Under the pieces are notes generated by a model. That model did no database searches, was not told the DNA's origin, and saw only the letters and a list, made by a program, of their open reading frames with translations. Shown here piece by piece: positions 9,102 to 17,507 of a DNA stretch of 64,000 nt. The position numbers and the translations under genes were made by a program. How positions within the stretch are numbered: the first letter of the stretch is position 1; every line of letters begins with the position of its first letter. The stretch is from Pseudoalteromonas piscicida (GTDB taxonomy: Bacteria; Pseudomonadota; Gammaproteobacteria; Enterobacterales; Alteromonadaceae), in the NCBI RefSeq assembly GCF_002744175.1, contig NZ_NKHF01000089.1, forward strand, positions 54,782 to 118,781. Direction: 5' to 3'.

Positions 9102-9119
9102 TCACACAATTTTGTGTGA
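9102..9119. promoter_or_regulatory. Operator-like dyad between precursor 1 and lanC
   Basis: The inverted repeat TCACACAA-TT-TTGTGTGA (8-bp arms, 2-bp centre) lies in the divergent 9048-9288 region, 55 bases upstream of the precursor start. It is the mirror arrangement of a CRP box, so CRP is not expected to bind it. A regulator controlling both the precursor and lanBC is plausible but not visible in the cluster. Confidence 0.45.
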
Positions 9120-9288
9120 ACAAAAAATAAGCTAACGATAGTTGTCACAATTGTCAATCTTTTGTTTTTTATTTTGTGTTTTTTTGTTTCTATTGTTTCA
9201 ATTGTTTGAGTTTATCTAGTCAAAAGGTTAACTTACCTATAGTAAAGACAGAACAGATATGCACAATAGAGTTTAAACAAGGATAAGT

Positions 9289-10491
9289 ATGCTAAAGGCG
9301 TCAGATAAACAAAAACAACAAATTAAGCCGATGGTGGCCGCGCTCGCTAAACGAGTGGAAACTGATCTGGAAAAGGTCACTAGTAATGGTCTTCTAAGTG
9401 GCTTAGCCGGTCATCTATTATTTTTGTACCGGGCTTCTAACTATAATGAAGCTTGGGTTGATGAGCAGACGTTTAACCAAGCTCTTGAAAAGTTACAGAA
9501 TGAGCTGGCTGAGCAAACACCTGAATTAAGTTCTGGACTCGCTGGTCAAGCTTGGGTATTGGAGTATTTCAATCAATACAACGATGAAGACTACGACTCT
9601 GAGTTACTTGAAGAAATAGACAATTTCTTTGCTACGGCGCTCGATTTCTCACCTTGGACGGGAGAAATTGAAATGGTACTTGGATTAGCTGGGTACGCGC
9701 CTTACATTGCTCGCAGAGCCAAAAAGACCAAACAAACGACCTTATTCGACCGACTTGTCACAGGTTATGAGTCGGTTGCTATCAGCCTAGATGGCGATCA
9801 ATTAGCTTGGTCTCAACCAAAGCACTCAGTCTATCGATTTGATAAAGAAAACCTTGAACAGCATGAATTTAATCTTGGTCTTGCCCATGGTGTACCTGGC
9901 ATCATTGCAGCGCTGATACCAGCACTTGAAGACGCAAGCATCAGTGCCCGTGCGAAGAAACTTATTGTCTCAAGCTGCGATTGGCTGCTTGAGCAACAGA
10001 GTCAAGCCGATGACAAGCAGTCCTGTTTTGGCTCGTGTGCAAATGATAATAGTCATTCTCGCTTGGGATGGTGCTATGGCGATTTAACTATTGCGTTGAC
10101 GCTGGCAAGAGTGGGGCGAGCCTTAGATATGCCAAGCTATGTTGAACGTGCACAAGAAATTGCACTATTTAATGTGGATAGAGACGCTAAACATGGTCAT
10201 ATTAACGATGCGGGGCTTTGCCATGGCTTCTTTGGTTTAGTGACGATCTATCAATTGCTCAACAAAGTGATGCCACATCCTAAGCTGCATCAAGCGGCCT
10301 TAAATTGGCTAGAGTATGGGTTAAACAAATATCAAGAAAGTGGCTTAGAAGCACTATATTCCTACAATGGACTTGATAAGATACATCAAGAAGATTGCAC
10401 TTTCTTAATGGGTTACTCAGGTATAGGTTTAGCATTGATCGGTGTGTTAGACGACAACCTAGATTGGACAGATTGCCTACTAATGAATTAA
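9289..10491 (+). CDS. LanC-family lanthionine cyclase
   Basis: The 400-residue protein is a LanC-type alpha/alpha-barrel with repeated GxxGxA motifs (SGLAGHLL, SGLAGQAW, LGLAGYAP, LAHGVPGI, CYGDLTIA, CHGFFGLV, GYSGIGLA). The three zinc ligands of the family are present: Cys262 in GWCYGD, and Cys311-His312 in GLCHG. His200 in LAHGVPG is the conserved general acid/base. Zinc activates precursor Cys thiols for Michael addition to dehydroalanine or dehydrobutyrine. It lies 8 bases upstream of lanB, so the two form a unit. The ATG at 9289 follows ACAAGGATAAGT. All expected catalytic residues are kept, so the enzyme should be active. Confidence 0.93.
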   Translation: MLKASDKQKQQIKPMVAALAKRVETDLEKVTSNGLLSGLAGHLLFLYRASNYNEAWVDEQTFNQALEKLQNELAEQTPELSSGLAGQAWVLEYFNQYNDEDYDSELLEEIDNFFATALDFSPWTGEIEMVLGLAGYAPYIARRAKKTKQTTLFDRLVTGYESVAISLDGDQLAWSQPKHSVYRFDKENLEQHEFNLGLAHGVPGIIAALIPALEDASISARAKKLIVSSCDWLLEQQSQADDKQSCFGSCANDNSHSRLGWCYGDLTIALTLARVGRALDMPSYVERAQEIALFNVDRDAKHGHINDAGLCHGFFGLVTIYQLLNKVMPHPKLHQAALNWLEYGLNKYQESGLEALYSYNGLDKIHQEDCTFLMGYSGIGLALIGVLDDNLDWTDCLLMN

Positions 10492-10499
10492 GGATAATT

Positions 10500-13400
10500 A
10501 TGTCAGCAACAATAAAAACAGACTCTTTTTTTGTACTAAGAGCGCCAAAGCTGCCAGTTGAAACACTTTTTAATAAACAAGATAGTAACGAAATGCTCAG
10601 TGCGTGGCTGGCAACACCTGGGGTGATAGAAGCGCTTTATGTGGCCAGTCCCTCACTGCTTGAGCGGCTAGAGCAATGGCGTGAAAAACCCAGTTCAAAG
10701 CAGGGTAAAAAAGTCGCGCTTGCCTTGCTGAGATATTTGATCCGCATGTCGTCTCGTCCCACACCGTTTGGGCTTTTCTCCGGAATTCATACCGGTAAGC
10801 TAGGAGCCGAAACGCGTCTAGTCAGTGAAAATACTGAGCGAGATACACGTAAAACGCGCCTAGATATGTTTTTGCTCTCTGCGGTTCGTTCTCATCTAGC
10901 TGAAACAGAGGCGAAGTCGGAGCAATTAACCTATTTACCAAATCCATCCCACTACTTTATTGCCGATCAATGCCGTTATATTGAGACTTACCTTTCTGAT
11001 GACACCATGCAATATCGGTTGAGTGCGGTTGATAGTGATGAGTATTTTATCACTATGCTAAATTTGGCAAAACAGCGGTTAAGCTTCCCACAGTTAGTTA
11101 AGCAGTTTATGCACAAGTATGAGGAAGCAGAATATGATGAAGTGTGCGACTATCTTGAGGCGTTAATTAAAGAAGGGGTAGTCGTGCCTGACATTCCGCT
11201 ACCACTCACAGGAGAAAGCCCTGATGTTGCCCTTATTAAGGCGTTAAAAAAGTTTGCTCCGGCTGAGATCACTGCAAAATTAGAGCAAGCGATTGCCGAT
11301 CTTGCTGTATTGGACAAAGCGGGAGAAGCAAGTCCAGAGCAATATCATCATATCTACCGATATTTATCTGAGCTGCCAGTGAAAGTGCAAGAAAACAAAC
11401 TATTTCAATCAGATACTTATCGAGCATTTTCTCAATGTGAACTTTCTCAACAAGAATTACAAAGGGTGAATAAACAACTTCAACTTGTTGCAAGCTTGAG
11501 TCAACGTAGCAAGCATAACCCGTTAGAAAACTTCGTTAATAAGTTTAATACGCGATTTGAAGGGCAGTTTGTCCCCTTAGATGTGGTACTAGACGATGAG
11601 TCGGGGATTAGCGTCTCAACCGAAACTGGGTATGATGCGCCATTAGTCGGTGGTTTACAATTGGGCCGAGCTGACAGTAAACAGTCGAGCAGCCAAGAGT
11701 TGTCTGAACTAGACTTTATCATTGAACAAGCGGTCTCGTTACCGAGCAATTTGGGCAAAGACACGGTCGTACTTAAAAGCAGTGATTTGAAGCAGCGAGT
11801 ACAAGGTAAAACTGAGTTTAATTTCCCGTATTCAATGGCCGTCATGCTTAGTCTGTTTGAAGATGAACAGTCTCAACCCATTATGAAATTTAATGGTTGC
11901 TATGGTCCTTCTGCTGCTAATCTGTTGGGACGTTTTTGTCACTTAGATGAACCCCTGAAAACTTCGGTAATTGAACATTTAGAGCAAGAGCAAAACCATA
12001 GTAAAGACGTGATTTTTGCAGAGATTGTGCATATGCCAGAAGGGCGTCCAGGTAATGTGATCGCGCGTCCTCATTTACGCCAATATGAAATTGTTTTTAT
12101 GGCAGATAGCGCCCTAGACTCAGAGTATCAGATACCGCTTAACGATCTCTATGTGTGGGTTGAAAACAGAGAGGTGAAACTGTGGAGTAAGCGGTTAAAC
12201 AAGCGGATTATCCCTCGATTATCGAGTGCCCATAACTTCTCTGCAAGAAGCTTAAGTGCTTACAAGTTTCTCTGCATGCTGCAACATCAAGAAAGTGAGA
12301 CTCCGAGATTTTCGATGCCATCGAGCTTAGCTAATGCAGCTTATGTTCCCCGCATCATGTTAGATAACATGATCTTAAATGAAAAAACGTGGCGCGTTGA
12401 ACGTAAGGCGTTAGAAGCCCTGCTGGTCAATCAACAGGTCGATATCACTAAGCTAAATCAGCTCAAAGAAAAGTATTTACTCGATGAGTGGGTAAATTTT
12501 GCGGTTGGCGATAATGTTTTAACGTTGAACTTAAGCCAAAGTGCGATGCTGGAAATTCTCTTAACGGAAACCAAGGGGCGCAGTGTGGTAGAGCTAAACG
12601 AAGTTCTGACATCTCAGCTTACCTCACGGGTCAAGGATAAACAGGGGAGGCACTACGCGAATGAAATCATTGTACCTCTGTGCAACGAGGCGGCTACTCC
12701 ATACCGCCATTTCGCTGAAAAGCCGTTAGAAAACATAACGGCGGCACCGATTACTAGGCGTTTTAGTGCGGGCTCTGAGTGGTTAAGCCTGAAAATATAT
12801 TCAGGTAACACCATTGTTGAACAATTGCTCTACGAGCAACTTCTCCCCTTGATCGAAGATAATAGTGCTTTGTTTGATAAGTGGTTTTTTATTCGCTACG
12901 GCGATCCTGATTGGCATCTTCGTTTACGCTTTCAAGGTAAGCCAGAAGTACTTTGTGGCGATCTATTGCCTAAGCTTAATCAACTCTTGGCTCCGATGAT
13001 TGAGAGCTCCCAGCTCCATAAAGTGGAGTTGATGACCTATGAGCGCGAAGTCGAGCGCTATGGCGGTCCTAAGTCGATGGCGTTAGTAGAAAGCTTGTTT
13101 ATGTTTGACAGTGAGCTTATCGCTAAGAGTTGTCAATTAGTTGAAGAGTTTGGTGAAGATATTCGCTGGCGCGTCGCATTGGCTTACACCGACATGCTGC
13201 TCTCTCTATTCGAGTACAGCAGCGAAGAGAAACTTAACCTGATTTCCTCATTACGAGCGGGCTTTGGTAAGGAGTTTAATGAAAGCAGCATGCTCAGAAA
13301 GCAATTAGGTAACCGATATCGAGATAACCAAGCACAATTGGATGATGATTTTGCCAAACTACAGGTATCTGCACTGACGCAATGTGATGAATCTCAGCAG

Positions 13401-13631
13401 ACTATTTTGGCACTGTTGGAAGCATGGCAACAGCAGGCTAAACCAATTGTTCAAGCTATCTTAGCGCTTGATAAAGACGGTGCGCTTAACTTAAGCACTA
13501 ACTCATTGCTGAGTTCGTTGCTACATATGCACAATAATCGCATGTTTAAAGCATATGGCCGCGAGCAGGAGTTTGTTGTGCATGATATGTTGCGAAGAAA
13601 GTACTTTTCTCAATCAAAAGTGCCTAATTAA
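10500..13631 (+). CDS. LanB-type lanthipeptide dehydratase, full length
   Basis: I start at the ATG at 10500 (AAGGATAATT upstream), giving 1043 residues; an upstream in-frame ATG at 10395 lies inside lanC and is unlikely. The protein has the Lant_dehydr_N glutamylation domain (about 45-700, with RYLIRMSSRPTPFGLFSGI) and the C-terminal elimination domain (SpaB_C type, about 765-1030, WLSLKIYSGNT...WFFIRYGDPDWHLRLRF). Class I dehydratases use glutamyl-tRNA to glutamylate Ser/Thr and then eliminate glutamate, making Dha/Dhb. Both domains are fused in one polypeptide, as in NisB. The substrates are presumably the two precursor peptides beside it. It is followed by a strong terminator at 13762. 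Confidence 0.94.
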   Translation: MSATIKTDSFFVLRAPKLPVETLFNKQDSNEMLSAWLATPGVIEALYVASPSLLERLEQWREKPSSKQGKKVALALLRYLIRMSSRPTPFGLFSGIHTGKLGAETRLVSENTERDTRKTRLDMFLLSAVRSHLAETEAKSEQLTYLPNPSHYFIADQCRYIETYLSDDTMQYRLSAVDSDEYFITMLNLAKQRLSFPQLVKQFMHKYEEAEYDEVCDYLEALIKEGVVVPDIPLPLTGESPDVALIKALKKFAPAEITAKLEQAIADLAVLDKAGEASPEQYHHIYRYLSELPVKVQENKLFQSDTYRAFSQCELSQQELQRVNKQLQLVASLSQRSKHNPLENFVNKFNTRFEGQFVPLDVVLDDESGISVSTETGYDAPLVGGLQLGRADSKQSSSQELSELDFIIEQAVSLPSNLGKDTVVLKSSDLKQRVQGKTEFNFPYSMAVMLSLFEDEQSQPIMKFNGCYGPSAANLLGRFCHLDEPLKTSVIEHLEQEQNHSKDVIFAEIVHMPEGRPGNVIARPHLRQYEIVFMADSALDSEYQIPLNDLYVWVENREVKLWSKRLNKRIIPRLSSAHNFSARSLSAYKFLCMLQHQESETPRFSMPSSLANAAYVPRIMLDNMILNEKTWRVERKALEALLVNQQVDITKLNQLKEKYLLDEWVNFAVGDNVLTLNLSQSAMLEILLTETKGRSVVELNEVLTSQLTSRVKDKQGRHYANEIIVPLCNEAATPYRHFAEKPLENITAAPITRRFSAGSEWLSLKIYSGNTIVEQLLYEQLLPLIEDNSALFDKWFFIRYGDPDWHLRLRFQGKPEVLCGDLLPKLNQLLAPMIESSQLHKVELMTYEREVERYGGPKSMALVESLFMFDSELIAKSCQLVEEFGEDIRWRVALAYTDMLLSLFEYSSEEKLNLISSLRAGFGKEFNESSMLRKQLGNRYRDNQAQLDDDFAKLQVSALTQCDESQQTILALLEAWQQQAKPIVQAILALDKDGALNLSTNSLLSSLLHMHNNRMFKAYGREQEFVVHDMLRRKYFSQSKVPN

Positions 13632-13720
13632 CCTGATCTTTAGCCTATTGCAAAGAAATTTAACGCAGTAGTAAGGGATAACAGTTGCTAGGGAGCAAGG
13701 TGTTATGCGAGTCCAGGTTA
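13628..13720. repeat. Dispersed palindromic repeat, long form
   Basis: The 93-bp unit starts TTAACCTGA at the lanB stop and ends CCAGGTTA. It contains GCCTATTGCAAAGAAATTTA and a GGATAACAGTTGCTAG core. It matches copies at 14822-14881 and 29424-29535, with half copies near 26491 and 32110. The ends are inverted relative to each other and the inner GATAAC arms can pair, so the transcript would fold into a hairpin. Confidence 0.8.
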
Positions 13721-13761
13721 GTTAGCTTGTTTCTTATCCAAACCACAGGTTTACTGTTCTA

Positions 13762-13791
13762 AAAGCTGGCAATGTTGTGCCAGCTTTTTTT
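13762..13791 (+). terminator. Terminator after lanB
   Basis: The stem AAAGCTGGCA pairs with TGCCAGCTTT around a short loop and is followed by a run of T. It lies 131 bases after the lanB stop and ends the lanCB transcript before the next gene. Confidence 0.88.
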
Positions 13792-13887
13792 CCTCTACAC
13801 GCAAGCCTTACTATCCTTCGCTATTCAACGCGCAAAGATGGTTTTCTCACCTATACTTTGTTGGTATTCATCAACAGGAAAGAAAAA

Positions 13888-14406
13888 ATGATCAAAAAAT
13901 GCATGCTTGTTGCGCTATTTGCTTTTAACATCTGCGCTTGGGCAACCCCGCAACTCAGTAAAGAACTTGAGGTTTTTAGTCCTTATTTAGGGACCTGGGA
14001 GTCCCACTTTGAAGTGCCAAAAGGGCAACCCAGCATGCTTGATATCAGTCATTGGGAGCGTGCGTTAAATGGCACCGCTATTCGTACTTTGCACTCTATT
14101 AATGACGGTGAGTACGGTGGTGAATCATTGATTTTTTGGGATAAAAGTAAAGAAAGTTTAGTCTTTTATTATTTCACAACTGCGGGATTTTATACTCAAG
14201 GTAAGATGGAAGTGCTTAGCCCTACTGAGTTTGTAGCCTATGAGGATGTCACTAACAACAAAGATGGTATCACTAAGGTAAAGTCAACCAGTCGTTTTAC
14301 TAATGGTCAATTTACGGTATCGACACAATATTTGAAAAATGGCGTGTGGACTGAGCCTGAATCTCGTATTTACAAGGCAAGTGATAAAGCAGTAAGGTTT
14401 AAATAA
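13888..14406 (+). CDS. Secreted protein of unknown function, DUF1579-like
   Basis: The 172-residue protein begins MIKKCMLVALFAFNICAWA, a clear signal peptide, and starts at 13888 with AGGAAAGAAAAA upstream. An earlier in-frame ATG at 13777 sits in the terminator and is rejected. The mature part is beta-rich: SPYLGTWESHFEVP, ERALNGTAIRTLHSI, GESLIFWDKSKESLVFYYFTTAGFYTQGKME. This pattern of a GTW motif followed by paired strands recalls DUF1579/nitrobindin-like beta-barrels, so ligand binding is possible. It lies between lanB and the second precursor, but nothing shows a role in the lanthipeptide pathway. Confidence 0.72.
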   Translation: MIKKCMLVALFAFNICAWATPQLSKELEVFSPYLGTWESHFEVPKGQPSMLDISHWERALNGTAIRTLHSINDGEYGGESLIFWDKSKESLVFYYFTTAGFYTQGKMEVLSPTEFVAYEDVTNNKDGITKVKSTSRFTNGQFTVSTQYLKNGVWTEPESRIYKASDKAVRFK

Positions 14407-14473
14407 TAAAAACTTACGCATAAATAGGCGAAAGTAGCGGTTAATGCTCTTTCACCTATTTAATGATTGCTGA

Positions 14474-14647
14474 TTAGTAGATATCAGGACATGTGTGGCG
14501 TCCACACGTGTTTGCTACACAGTGTGTTAAACCAAAGTCGCTAAGACGAAAGCCACCGCCTGCAACTTGTGGTGTCATCACAGCCGGCACTGTTTGTTTA
14601 TCAGCTGATAGAGCTTTAATTTTCTTTTTATTTAAAGATAGTTTCAT
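14474..14647 (-). CDS. Class I lanthipeptide precursor 2
   Basis: A 57-residue peptide is encoded from the ATG at 14647-14645 to TAA at 14474. Its leader (MKLSLNKKKIKAL...MTPQVAGG, residues 1-31) closely matches precursor 1, including the LNKK-x-IKALS and MTPQ-[IV]-AGG blocks. The 26-residue core has Ser5, Thr10, Thr16, Thr21 and Cys12, 17, 22. The three Cys are evenly spaced (C-x4-C-x4-C), each preceded by a Thr within two residues, as in the piece LTHCVANTCGRHTCPDIY. Both cores share a [ST]-C-x-x-H-T-C motif. It is too short for routine gene finders. The adjacent LanB, LanC and C39 exporter should process it. AGAAGGAATACTAG provides the ribosome-binding site. Confidence 0.88.
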   Translation of the reverse strand: MKLSLNKKKIKALSADKQTVPAVMTPQVAGGGFRLSDFGLTHCVANTCGRHTCPDIY

Positions 14648-14821
14648 TCTAGTATTCCTTCTATATTTTGGCTCTGTTTGAGCTATTCACATTGGCATTC
14701 ATATGAAATTGAATACAGCCGCACAAAAGTGTTTCTGTCATCGAATAACATATGCTGCAACAATCAAGCTAATACAATATTTATGTTTTTTCAACATTTT
14801 GCTTTCAGATTTGTTTCTTGT

Positions 14822-14881
14822 TTAACCTGAGGTTTGGATAACAGTTGCTAGAGAACAAGTTGTTATCCCGAGTTCAGGTTA
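14822..14881. repeat. Dispersed palindromic repeat, short form
   Basis: This 60-bp copy runs from TTAACCTGAGG to TCAGGTTA. Its 20-bp arms (TAACCTGA...GGATAAC and GTTATCC...TCAGGTTA) form an imperfect palindrome around AGTTGCTAGAGAACAAGTT. It lies 49 bases after the hexosaminidase stop on the minus strand and upstream of precursor 2, so it may serve as a transcript 3' end. Confidence 0.82.
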
Positions 14882-14930
14882 TTTAGCATTTTATTTGAGC
14901 GAGCAGAAATAATATCAGCAGAATTATCCT

Positions 14931-17507
14931 CTATTGATACTTAGGTTGTTCACTTGATGATTGCGCTTGTGTAAGCGCAAGCGCTCTTCCTTTTCTTTCT
15001 GAATCAGGTTGTGCCGCTCTTAGCGCCCTTACGTTGCCAAGGGTCCTGCTAAAAGGTATCCACTCACCATGCTCTACTTGCGCTTCAATAACAAAACCCG
15101 GAATGGCGGTAAAAGCATCTAACTTATCAGGAGATAAGCGCGTTGCTGCGACAACAGGGATCCGAAATTCGATTCCAGCTTGTGCTAGTTTAGGAAGCTC
15201 TTGATAACCTAAAATGGTGACGAATCGTTGCCAATCGGCATCTCGTTGAGCCTGTAACTCGGCCGTAAAATACTGGCTAGATTGGTTGTATATACGACCC
15301 GCTTGGTAAGGCAACTCCCATTTTGCATGGTGCCATGCACGCTCTGCAAGCGCCAACAGCCTTGGGTACAGCATATATTCGGCTTGTGTGTCGCTACGGA
15401 GCATTTCACTCCATAAGTGCCCTTGGATCCCAACAAAGTTAATCTCTTTAGTGAGTGATGACTCACTATCATCTGCGGTGTAGGTATGATTATTAGTATC
15501 TCGCCAGATCTCTGCATGAGCAGGAAGGTTATCTGGCATAAATTCAAACATCTTCTTACTCTCAATGGCGCGGCTTGCCCAGTGATTACCACGCTCTTCA
15601 GGATGAGATTGGTATGGAAAGTCAAAGTAGGTTACATCAGGGCTAGATAGCACGACCTGCCAGCCCTGATTGGCAAAGCGATGAGCCACTACATGTCCAT
15701 TTTCGCTTAATGTCGCCCAAGCATTGCTTTGCACATTTGCTGGCATATTCGCAGCGCGTACATCCCCTAAACCATCGCTCCACCCTGCAACCTGTATGCC
15801 TTTCTTATCTAGTCGCGTTGCGATCCGTTCAATGAAGTAGCCGTTAAAGCTGGTGAAGTTTTTGACCGTCGCCTTTAATTCATTACAGGCAGGAGAGTCG
15901 AGCCACGCTCCCGCGGTCTCATCGGCTCCTATATGGTATGTATTGAGTGGTACACCAGCGCGGTCATGCAGCGCTTTTACTTCGCTCAATACCTTGTCGA
16001 TAAAAGCATAAGTGTTTGGGATACAGACATTTAGGGTGTTGTCGTTGTAATGTTGGATAGAGCTGTACTGCGTTTTATCAGCAGGCTCTACTAAGCGATA
16101 TTGCTGTGCCTCTTTATGTTTTCCCTGTGCCATGAGGGTCTTAAATCGTGCTTCCATGGCAATAATTGCAGCTCGAGAGTGGCCGGGCATATCTAATGAG
16201 GGTAATACTTCGACGTGGTGTGCTTTGGCATAATGTAAGGTTTCAATATAATCCTCTGCTGAGTAAAAGCCATTCACTGGCGCATTTTTATCATTACCTG
16301 CGCCTAATTGTGGTAAAAGGCAGCGAGTTTCGGTTAGATCAAAACAACGATAGGCGCCTACTGAGGTGAGTTCATCGAGATCTTTAATCGCTAATCGCCA
16401 ACCTTCATCGTCGGCCAAATGAAGATGGAGCTTATTTAACTTGTATGCCGCCATCTGTTCAATGGTCTGTAGAATGAAAGCCTTAGAGCGGAAGTTGCGA
16501 GCAACATCGACATGTAAACCACGAAAGTCATATCTTGGGGTATCGAAGATATCAACCATAGGAATACTCAAATCATCGATATTCAACAGCCCTGCAATGC
16601 TCTGCAAAGCATAAAACGCTGCGGTGGCATTATTGGCTTGTACTGCGATATTATCTTCGGCGACCGTCAGCTGATACTGAGGGCTTGATTGTTGCGTTGG
16701 TTTTACGACAACATCCACTGCAACGCCATGTTTGGTGCTTTTAACTCCGAGGGCATTGAGTCGCTTTTCTGCCATTGCAATTGCGTCTGCAGAAACGCCT
16801 GAAAGTTGGAGGTTAATACCAGCAGCTAGATTTACACGCTTATCGGACAGCACGGTAAGTTTTTTGGGTTTAGGAATAAGTCCAATCGCGGTATCGAGCG
16901 CAGGTCTAACTTGATGTTGATATAGGTATTCGCTACTCATCCATGGAGTATCATCGTCACTGCTGGTTTGCAGCTGATTGCGAGTTTTAAATGGAGCGAG
17001 GTAAGGCTGTAGCTCCAGACCTGTATCTTTATCAAGTTGAGGTTGTGTGCTTTTTATCACTTGTGGGGAGAGCTTAAGTTGCGCGTCCGTAATAATATAA
17101 TTCGGCATAAACTCCGAGCGCGTAACCTGAGAATCCTTAGTATAAAAACGTACTGTGGTAGGAGTGCTTGCAAACCCGGAAAACCCTGCGGCAGGCGTGA
17201 TTTTATGGATATCGCCATTTATATGGATGATGGTAAAGTTATCGCCCTCGACGTGATAAATCGGCATCAGCTGGCTAAAAAAGATAGCAAAATCACGGTT
17301 TGGATTGGGATGTTCTGTGGCTACGCTAAAGCTCAATTCCGAGTAATAACACTTTTGTTGTGCCTTAGGGCAGGTGCTCGGCTTACTATCTAGTAAGGTG
17401 TAGGTTACTTCAAGATTCTGGCTTAGCCAGTTTAAGGCGGTTTGGTCGAGTGCATAAAGGGGGGACGAAACCCCAAAAAGTAGGGCAATAAGCCGATTAA
17501 ACTTCAT
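14931..17507 (-). CDS. GH20 beta-N-acetylhexosaminidase (chitobiase)
   Basis: The 858-residue protein has a signal peptide (MKFNRLIALLFGVSSPLYA) and an N-terminal carbohydrate-binding-like sandwich (about 25-165). The GH20b domain (about 215-320) and the catalytic GH20 barrel (about 325-790) follow, then a C-terminal Ig-like region. HLHLADDEGWRL, DMPGHSRA and the catalytic Asp-Glu pair in YHIGADETAGAW are intact. It hydrolyses chitobiose and other terminal GlcNAc residues in the periplasm or at the outer membrane, feeding GlcNAc to the permease and kinase of the same operon. It overlaps the ROK kinase stop region by 11 bases and is last in a five-gene minus-strand operon. Confidence 0.94.
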   Translation of the reverse strand: MKFNRLIALLFGVSSPLYALDQTALNWLSQNLEVTYTLLDSKPSTCPKAQQKCYYSELSFSVATEHPNPNRDFAIFFSQLMPIYHVEGDNFTIIHINGDIHKITPAAGFSGFASTPTTVRFYTKDSQVTRSEFMPNYIITDAQLKLSPQVIKSTQPQLDKDTGLELQPYLAPFKTRNQLQTSSDDDTPWMSSEYLYQHQVRPALDTAIGLIPKPKKLTVLSDKRVNLAAGINLQLSGVSADAIAMAEKRLNALGVKSTKHGVAVDVVVKPTQQSSPQYQLTVAEDNIAVQANNATAAFYALQSIAGLLNIDDLSIPMVDIFDTPRYDFRGLHVDVARNFRSKAFILQTIEQMAAYKLNKLHLHLADDEGWRLAIKDLDELTSVGAYRCFDLTETRCLLPQLGAGNDKNAPVNGFYSAEDYIETLHYAKAHHVEVLPSLDMPGHSRAAIIAMEARFKTLMAQGKHKEAQQYRLVEPADKTQYSSIQHYNDNTLNVCIPNTYAFIDKVLSEVKALHDRAGVPLNTYHIGADETAGAWLDSPACNELKATVKNFTSFNGYFIERIATRLDKKGIQVAGWSDGLGDVRAANMPANVQSNAWATLSENGHVVAHRFANQGWQVVLSSPDVTYFDFPYQSHPEERGNHWASRAIESKKMFEFMPDNLPAHAEIWRDTNNHTYTADDSESSLTKEINFVGIQGHLWSEMLRSDTQAEYMLYPRLLALAERAWHHAKWELPYQAGRIYNQSSQYFTAELQAQRDADWQRFVTILGYQELPKLAQAGIEFRIPVVAATRLSPDKLDAFTAIPGFVIEAQVEHGEWIPFSRTLGNVRALRAAQPDSERKGRALALTQAQSSSEQPKYQ

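Noticed and set aside
9102..9119. CRP binding site
   Set aside because: The arms are in the reverse order (TCACA...TGTGA) and the 2-bp centre is wrong for CRP.
10395..10499. Earlier in-frame start for lanB inside lanC
   Set aside because: It would overlap lanC by about 100 bases with no site upstream; ATG 10500 has AAGGATAATT and gives the normal N-terminus.
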